A stretch of 10,033 nt of DNA from the NCBI GenBank assembly GCA_024276455.1, contig JAJRXE010000262.1, forward strand, positions 1 through 10,033. Reading direction: 5' to 3'. The position numbers and the translations under genes are program-made. Positions 6,008-10,033 of this stretch are shown here, in pieces. The notes under the pieces were generated by a model that did not search any database, had not been told where the DNA came from, and saw only the letters and a list, made by a program, of their open reading frames with translations. The DNA comes from Calditrichota bacterium (GTDB taxonomy: Bacteria; Calditrichota; Calditrichia; RBG-13-44-9). The stretch's first letter is position 1; every line of letters starts with the position of its first letter.

Positions 6008-6832
6008 ATGCAAGAACAATTCTCACTTCAGGCAATCCGAAAAGCCATTTTTGAAAATTTTGTTCAATTTCGGATCGCCCTGGCGCAACAACCCGGCGGG
6101 GAAATTCACCGATCGGAAAATTTCACCTGGATCAACAGCGGACTTCCCTGCCCGACCTGGAACGGAGTGCTGCACGCGGCACTTTCGTCCGAAGAAGCGG
6201 AAGAAAAAATCCAGCGAATGATTGATTACTTCGGAAACCGGGGACTGCCTTTCAGCTGGTGGATCACCCCCCTCACCCGACCGTCTGAGTTAGGGGTTCA
6301 ATTGGAAAAGCACGGTTTGGTTCACGTGGACGATTCCCCCGGAATGGCCTTGTTGCTTTCCCGCTGGCAGGAGGAGATCGAACTTCCTCCCTCCCTGACG
6401 ATTCAGGTGGTGCAAAATTCCGCCCAGTTGGGGAAATTCATTCGTCTTGTTCAGAATGGTTTTCACCTGCCAGATGCCTGCGCTCAGGCGTATTTCCAAT
6501 TGCTACAAAAGTGGCAGGCGTCCACGCCATCCCCTTTTTCCCACTACCTGGGAATCTGGGATGGTCGACCGGTGGGCAGTGCCAGCCTGTTCTTTGCCGC
6601 CGAAGCAGCGGGCATCTATTCCCTTGCCACCCTGCCGGAATTTCGCGGGAAAGGCATCGGTACCGCTCTGACCGTGACCACCTTGCGGGAAGCCAAAAAA
6701 CGCGGGTTCCAACTGGCTGTTTTGCGTGCCTCCCCACTGGGAGTGGGCATTTACCGCCGGATTGGTTTCCAGGAATATTTCCGGCTGGGACATTATCTCT
6801 GGCAACCGGGAGATTTATTTCAAGGGAGGTAA
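6008..6832 (+). CDS. GNAT-family N-acetyltransferase, two-part (degenerate N-terminal half, intact C-terminal half)
   Basis: This encodes 274 residues. The C-terminal half (about 130-270) is a GNAT domain, which transfers the acetyl group of acetyl-CoA to an amine. Motif A is clear: GIYSLATLPEFRGKGIGTAL (202-221), with the acetyl-CoA pyrophosphate loop R213-x-x-G216-x-G218. Motif B follows at 239-256 (LRASPLGVGIYRRIGF), where Tyr249 is a possible general acid. The N-terminal 125 residues (with SENFTWINSGLP at 36-47 and FSWWITP at 82-88) look like the degenerate first domain of tandem GNAT proteins, which lacks the acetyl-CoA motif. The substrate cannot be told. The start is the first ATG after an in-frame TGA two codons upstream. 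There is no clear Shine-Dalgarno, so expression may be weak. It is divergent from tricorn and 298 bases ahead of the GH3 gene on the same strand, with palindromes between, so a shared transcript is uncertain. Confidence 0.88.
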   Translation: MQEQFSLQAIRKAIFENFVQFRIALAQQPGGEIHRSENFTWINSGLPCPTWNGVLHAALSSEEAEEKIQRMIDYFGNRGLPFSWWITPLTRPSELGVQLEKHGLVHVDDSPGMALLLSRWQEEIELPPSLTIQVVQNSAQLGKFIRLVQNGFHLPDACAQAYFQLLQKWQASTPSPFSHYLGIWDGRPVGSASLFFAAEAAGIYSLATLPEFRGKGIGTALTVTTLREAKKRGFQLAVLRASPLGVGIYRRIGFQEYFRLGHYLWQPGDLFQGR

Positions 6833-6884
6833 ACGCCAATCTTTCGTTGCCTACGAACTACTCGATAAACCCGAAAGTGTTGAT

Positions 6885-6906
6885 CGACGGGGCCAAAGCT
6901 CCGTCG
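6885..6906. repeat. Hairpin downstream of the GNAT gene
   Basis: CGACGGGG (6885-6892) and CTCCGTCG (6899-6906) pair over 8 positions, including one G-T, around the loop CCAAAG. It lies 52 bases after the GNAT stop. It lacks a good T run (TCTACAAATTTT follows), so it may be another palindromic repeat or a weak terminator. Confidence 0.5.
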
Positions 6907-6963
6907 TCTACAAATTTTATTGGCCGCGAAACGCGCGAACAATGAAAACATCGTCAAAATGTA

Positions 6964-7013
6964 GCGTCCCGGTAGGGATGCAGTGCGCTTCGCTCCGGAT
7001 TTTGAATCCTGGG
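6964..7013. repeat. Partial copy of the palindromic repeat family (A and D modules)
   Basis: GCGTCCC (6964-6970) pairs with GGGATGC (6975-6981) with one G-T pair; this is module A, as at 2387-2404 and 9786-9802. CCGGATT (6995-7001) with AATCCTGG (7005-7012), followed by GACTAAA, resembles a decayed module D (compare the GGGG-CTAACCC after the copy at 2281-2300). This is the third intergenic site for the family in the window. The rest of 6833-7130 shows no supported gene. Confidence 0.5.
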
Positions 7014-7116
7014 ACTAAATTTCCTGGTGAAACAATACTGTCCATTTTCAATAGAAAAGCCATTGTAAACCCTGCGAAAATAGCATAAATTATTCCAATC
7101 TAACAAGTGCAGAAAC

Positions 7117-7122
7117 AAGAGG
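7117..7122 (+). promoter_or_regulatory. Ribosome binding site that decides the GH3 start
   Basis: AAGAGG lies 8 bases before ATG 7131. The longer in-frame alternative, GTG at 7107, has no such site and would add only eight polar residues, so 7131 is the preferred start. Confidence 0.65.
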
Positions 7123-7130
7123 ATAATGAA

Positions 7131-9767
7131 ATGAAATTACCGCGGGCGCATCACCTTTCGACGGAGGAACTGGCGGGACAGATGCTCATGCCAGCGGTGC
7201 GGGTGGATTTTCTGAATCGCCGCAGTCCGGAGTTGCGCCGACTGGTCCGCCTGGTTGAAAAATACTGGCTGGGGGGCATTATTTTGTTCGGAGGCCACCC
7301 TCTGGACGTGCGCCAATTGGTGGAAAAATTGCAGGAAGCGGCGCCATACCCCCTGCTCATTGCCGCCGATCTGGAGCAGGGTGTCGGCGGTCTACTCCAA
7401 CACGGCACCCTGTTTCCCCATGCCCTGGCCTGGGGTGCCACAAACGATCAGGAGTTGATCCGTCAGGCCGCCAGCGTAATTGCGGCGGAAGCCCGGGCGC
7501 TGGGCATTAATACCTGTCTGGCCCCGGTGCTGGACCTGGTGAACAATCCTCGCAACCCCATCATTAATATCCGGGGCTTCCACGCCGACCCCGAGCGAGT
7601 GGCGGAAATCGGCGCCTGCTTTGCCCGGGCGAATCAGGAGCAGGGAATCGTCTGTGTGGCCAAGCATTTCCCGGGACATAGTCGGGCCAGCCAGGATTCC
7701 CACTCCATGCTGCCCACCCTGCGGGCCCGCTTTACCGGCCTAACCAAAACCGACCTGCATCCCTTCAAACGGCTCATTGAAGAAGGAATTCACGGTCTGA
7801 TGACCGCCCATCTGCAATTCAGCGACCATCCGCTGCCGACCACCCTGCGATCGGATATTCTGCAGGATTATTTGCGGGAGGAACTGCAATTCGGAGGTTT
7901 ACTTTTCAGCGACGCGCTGGACATGAAGGCCATTGCCGGCAGACACCGTCTGGCCGAGCAGGCCCGATTGGGCATTCTGGCGGGATTGGACATCTTCCTG
8001 ATGCCGCCCAATCTGCCGCTCTTTTTCCACATCCTCAGGGACCTGACCGAAAGCGATCCGGAACTGCGCCGCCGCATGGAGCAATCCGTCGATCGCATTT
8101 TCCGGATCAAAAAGTGGCTGCACCGCCACCAGCCTCAAATTCCCCACCCGGGCCGGGTGTACAAAATTCTGGAGCACCCCAACCATATCGGCACCGCCCG
8201 TAAACTGGCCGAGAAATCCCTGACCTGCCTGCACAAAGCGGACAATTTCCCCCTGGATGCCCGCAAAGTGCGTCGCTGTCTCCACCTGGTGCACACCGAC
8301 TACCCGGTAGTGGACCCTCCCCTCCCGGTGCTGGAAGAGGAACTGCGCCGTTTCTTCGACGAGGTGGACACCCTGGTTAACCCTGATGCCCGGCAGTTGA
8401 AAAACGCTCCCTGGGAACGGATTGACCTGGTGGTGGTCTCGTTCGTCAGCCAGACCCTCCCGGGGCATCGCTCCCGTTTTCACTGGCGGCGCATCACCAC
8501 TTCGCTGGATTTTACGGGCTTCTTCGAGGAACCAATTGTCGGCTTCTCTTTCGGAAATCCCTTCCCTCTTAAAATCTACCATCGTCTGAAAGACTTTACG
8601 GCCTTTTTCCTAGCCTATAGCGATTCCCCGGCCTCCCAGACGGCCGCCTTCAAGGCGCTGATTTCCGCAATCCCGGTTACCGGCACCCTGCCCATCCGAC
8701 TTCCCGGTGTATCCGGATCGCAGGAAGTCCCCACCCGACGCTATTGTCTGGAGGAAACGGAACCGGCCAAAAAACCGGACGAAACCCTCGACCAACAGGT
8801 GGAAGAACTTATTGTCCCGTCAGAGAATTCCCAGGCCAGGCTGCTCATCGCCCGGCAGGGCACTATTGTTTACCAGCGACACTACGGAATCGAAACCTCC
8901 GGTACCTCTGGAAGGAGAGGCTCTTCCGAAGCACTTTTCCCGCTGAATTCGCTAAGCGAATTTCTGGTGGCTTTTCCCGCTCTGTTACACCTGAAAGAAC
9001 GCGAATTTCTGCGCTTCGAACAACCCCTGGCGGAACTTTTTCCCCTTTTTCCGGAATCCCGCTTGGCCGAATTACCACTGGCGGACTTTCTGGCGCTTCC
9101 GGTCAGGGAGGAGAGTTCGCTCCCGCCCAATGACGGGGAGGCTGTTCGTGAGATGCTCCGAAATTGGTCCTCCGATGCACCAGAGTTGCCCCGGGAGTTG
9201 AAATATTTTCTGGAGGCAGAAATAATCACCCAGGTGAGTGGTTTGAGTGAGGCAGAATACCTGCGGGATTATTTCTACCGTCCCATGGGGCTCACCGGCC
9301 TGGATTTCAAAACCAGCGATCTTCTGTCGAATCAAACGCCCGATCCTGCTGCCGTCTGGCGGGTCCGATTGCACGAAGCCCTCCACGGCGGTCCGGTTGA
9401 TCCGCTGGAGCCGGAAAATACGCCGTTACAATTGCTCGGAACCGCCCGGGAGGTAGCCGCTCTGGTGCAGCTCTTTTTGAATCGCGGGATCTACAACGGG
9501 AAGCGTTTTCTGCGGGCAGCCACGGTGGATTGGGCCTTCAATCATCTTTTCACTCGACCGGATTTCCAGGGACTTCTCGGAAAACAAAAAGGCTTACCGG
9601 AAAGATCAACCCTCATTCTGGCACCCAATGGCTCTTTCCTCTATTTCGAACCCGACAATCAGGATTTGGTGATTTTATTAAACAAAAAACGGCCCGTTCA
9701 GGGTGAAACCTTGGAATATTGGGAAGGGTTGAAACGGTTGCTCGAATTTATCCCGAAACGTTTTTAA
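7131..9767 (+). CDS. GH3 (NagZ-like) beta-N-acetylhexosaminidase fused to a degenerate beta-lactamase-fold domain
   Basis: This encodes 878 residues from the ATG at 7131. Residues 10-330 are a GH3 catalytic domain of the NagZ type. KHFPGH (178-183) is followed by D189-S-H191, the acid/base dyad of NagZ-type enzymes, and FSDALDM (259-265) supplies nucleophile Asp261. NagZ removes N-acetylglucosamine from muropeptides or similar sugars. About 345-530 fits a GH3 C-terminal domain. About 555-870 has the layout of a class-C beta-lactamase/serine hydrolase, but its motifs are lost: the SxxK position reads S607-L-S-E610, the YxN position reads about P687-R-E689, and no HTG or KTG is present near 826-835. 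The family scaffold is still visible (EIITQVSG at 697-704, YFYRPMGL at 714-721, LFLNRGIYNG at 781-790). GH3-serine hydrolase fusions are known, especially in Bacteroidota-like bacteria. There is no signal peptide, so the protein is probably cytoplasmic. No clear terminator follows it. Confidence 0.92.
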   Translation: MKLPRAHHLSTEELAGQMLMPAVRVDFLNRRSPELRRLVRLVEKYWLGGIILFGGHPLDVRQLVEKLQEAAPYPLLIAADLEQGVGGLLQHGTLFPHALAWGATNDQELIRQAASVIAAEARALGINTCLAPVLDLVNNPRNPIINIRGFHADPERVAEIGACFARANQEQGIVCVAKHFPGHSRASQDSHSMLPTLRARFTGLTKTDLHPFKRLIEEGIHGLMTAHLQFSDHPLPTTLRSDILQDYLREELQFGGLLFSDALDMKAIAGRHRLAEQARLGILAGLDIFLMPPNLPLFFHILRDLTESDPELRRRMEQSVDRIFRIKKWLHRHQPQIPHPGRVYKILEHPNHIGTARKLAEKSLTCLHKADNFPLDARKVRRCLHLVHTDYPVVDPPLPVLEEELRRFFDEVDTLVNPDARQLKNAPWERIDLVVVSFVSQTLPGHRSRFHWRRITTSLDFTGFFEEPIVGFSFGNPFPLKIYHRLKDFTAFFLAYSDSPASQTAAFKALISAIPVTGTLPIRLPGVSGSQEVPTRRYCLEETEPAKKPDETLDQQVEELIVPSENSQARLLIARQGTIVYQRHYGIETSGTSGRRGSSEALFPLNSLSEFLVAFPALLHLKEREFLRFEQPLAELFPLFPESRLAELPLADFLALPVREESSLPPNDGEAVREMLRNWSSDAPELPRELKYFLEAEIITQVSGLSEAEYLRDYFYRPMGLTGLDFKTSDLLSNQTPDPAAVWRVRLHEALHGGPVDPLEPENTPLQLLGTAREVAALVQLFLNRGIYNGKRFLRAATVDWAFNHLFTRPDFQGLLGKQKGLPERSTLILAPNGSFLYFEPDNQDLVILLNKKRPVQGETLEYWEGLKRLLEFIPKRF

Positions 9768-9785
9768 AATTTCTCTTAACCATCC

Positions 9786-9975
9786 GGCGTCCAGAGCAGG
9801 ACACGTAATGGTAACACGACTCTCCAGAGTCGTTTTTCGCCGCCAGGCGAAACCGCACCCAGGCTTCTGAAACCGGATCTAACCTGTAGCCCGACTCACC
9901 AGAGTCGGGGGGTCTTGCCCGCAAAATCTCGCGAGCGGGGGGTATCAAAATGACCAGGCGCAGGTAAAATCCGGT
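9786..9975. repeat. Composite palindromic repeat cluster, second site
   Basis: The modules run in order: A (GCGTCC / GGAC) 9787-9802; B, perfect 8-base arms ACGACTCT / AGAGTCGT, 9816-9833; C (TTCGCC / GGCGAA) 9836-9851, then ACCGCACCC; D, decayed, about 9857-9880; AACCTGTAGC; then a second B with perfect arms CCCGACTC / GAGTCGGG, 9890-9909. A further CCCGC / GCGGG stem lies at 9918-9939, and the 13-mer GGTAAAATCCGGT at 9963-9975 matches the border of the first cluster. Modules B-C-D match 2311-2375 in order, spacing and linker (ACCGCACCC). The region 9768-10033 holds no supported gene. Confidence 0.78.
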
Positions 9976-10006
9976 TAAAATTTTTGCCATTTCTGGCTAT
10001 TTCATC

Positions 10007-10033
10007 TTGACAAATTTCCGAAAAAATATTAAA
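10007..10033 (+). promoter_or_regulatory. Possible promoter reading out of the right edge
   Basis: A perfect -35 consensus, TTGACA, is at 10007-10012. A -10 at 17-base spacing would begin at 10030, where only TAAA is visible before the window ends. TATTAA at 10027 is too close (14 bases). The call depends on the sequence beyond the edge. Confidence 0.3.

Noticed and set aside
6726..7088. Plus-strand ORF of 120 residues overlapping the GNAT end and the following spacer
   Set aside because: Its first part is an out-of-frame reading of GNAT motif B, and its end reads through repeat palindromes. The middle part looked mildly protein-like, but there is no start site or family to support it.
7107..7130. 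GTG start for the GH3 protein, giving 886 residues
   Set aside because: There is no ribosome binding site before it, whereas AAGAGG is well placed for the ATG at 7131.
7899..8582. Minus-strand ORF of 227 residues opposite the GH3 gene
   Set aside because: It lies fully inside the intact GH3 gene on the other strand and has no recognisable family motif.
9748..9990. Minus-strand ORF of 80 residues at the right end
   Set aside because: It is translated from the second palindromic repeat cluster and overlaps the GH3 stop.

Overview
The window has two compositional halves. Positions 1 to about 1290 are strongly AT-rich. From about 1450 to the right end the DNA is GC-rich by eye, with CTG, GCC and CGG-heavy codons in the genes. 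The gene set suggests a Gram-negative bacterium, possibly of the FCB / KSB1 / Calditrichota kind: a secreted tricorn-type protease, a NagZ-like GH3 enzyme fused to a serine-hydrolase-fold domain, an FmdB zinc-ribbon protein, and abundant palindromic intergenic repeats. That placement is inference; no rRNA or other marker gene is present.

Layout, left to right. (1) Positions 1-869, minus strand: an M6-like secreted zinc metalloprotease, cut by an in-frame TAA and running off the left edge. (2) 870-1277: an AT-rich gene-free stretch with a GATA tetranucleotide repeat. (3) 1278-1451, minus: a small unrecognised ORF, also broken by an in-frame TAA, directly downstream of (4) 1472-1963, minus: an FmdB-type zinc-ribbon protein with a long acidic tail and its own promoter. 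(5) 1964-2662: gene-free, holding a modular palindromic repeat cluster and then a strong bidirectional terminator. (6) 2663-5788, minus: a 1041-residue tricorn-family protease with a signal peptide and complete active site. (7) 6008-6832, plus: a two-part GNAT acetyltransferase, divergent from tricorn. (8) 6833-7130: two more palindromic elements. (9) 7131-9767, plus: an 878-residue GH3 (NagZ-like) protein with a C-terminal beta-lactamase-like domain that has lost its catalytic motifs. (10) 9768-10033: a second modular repeat cluster and a possible promoter reading out of the window.

The genes do not form one obvious system. Tricorn would degrade peptides outside the cytoplasm, and the GH3 protein has no signal peptide and would act on amino-sugar or muropeptide substrates in the cytoplasm; a link through cell-envelope or peptide recycling is only a guess. 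The most noteworthy items are the GH3 fusion with a dead serine-hydrolase domain, the modular repeats that recur with a conserved module order at separate intergenic sites, and the AT-rich left end, where two neighbouring reading frames each carry a single in-frame TAA.
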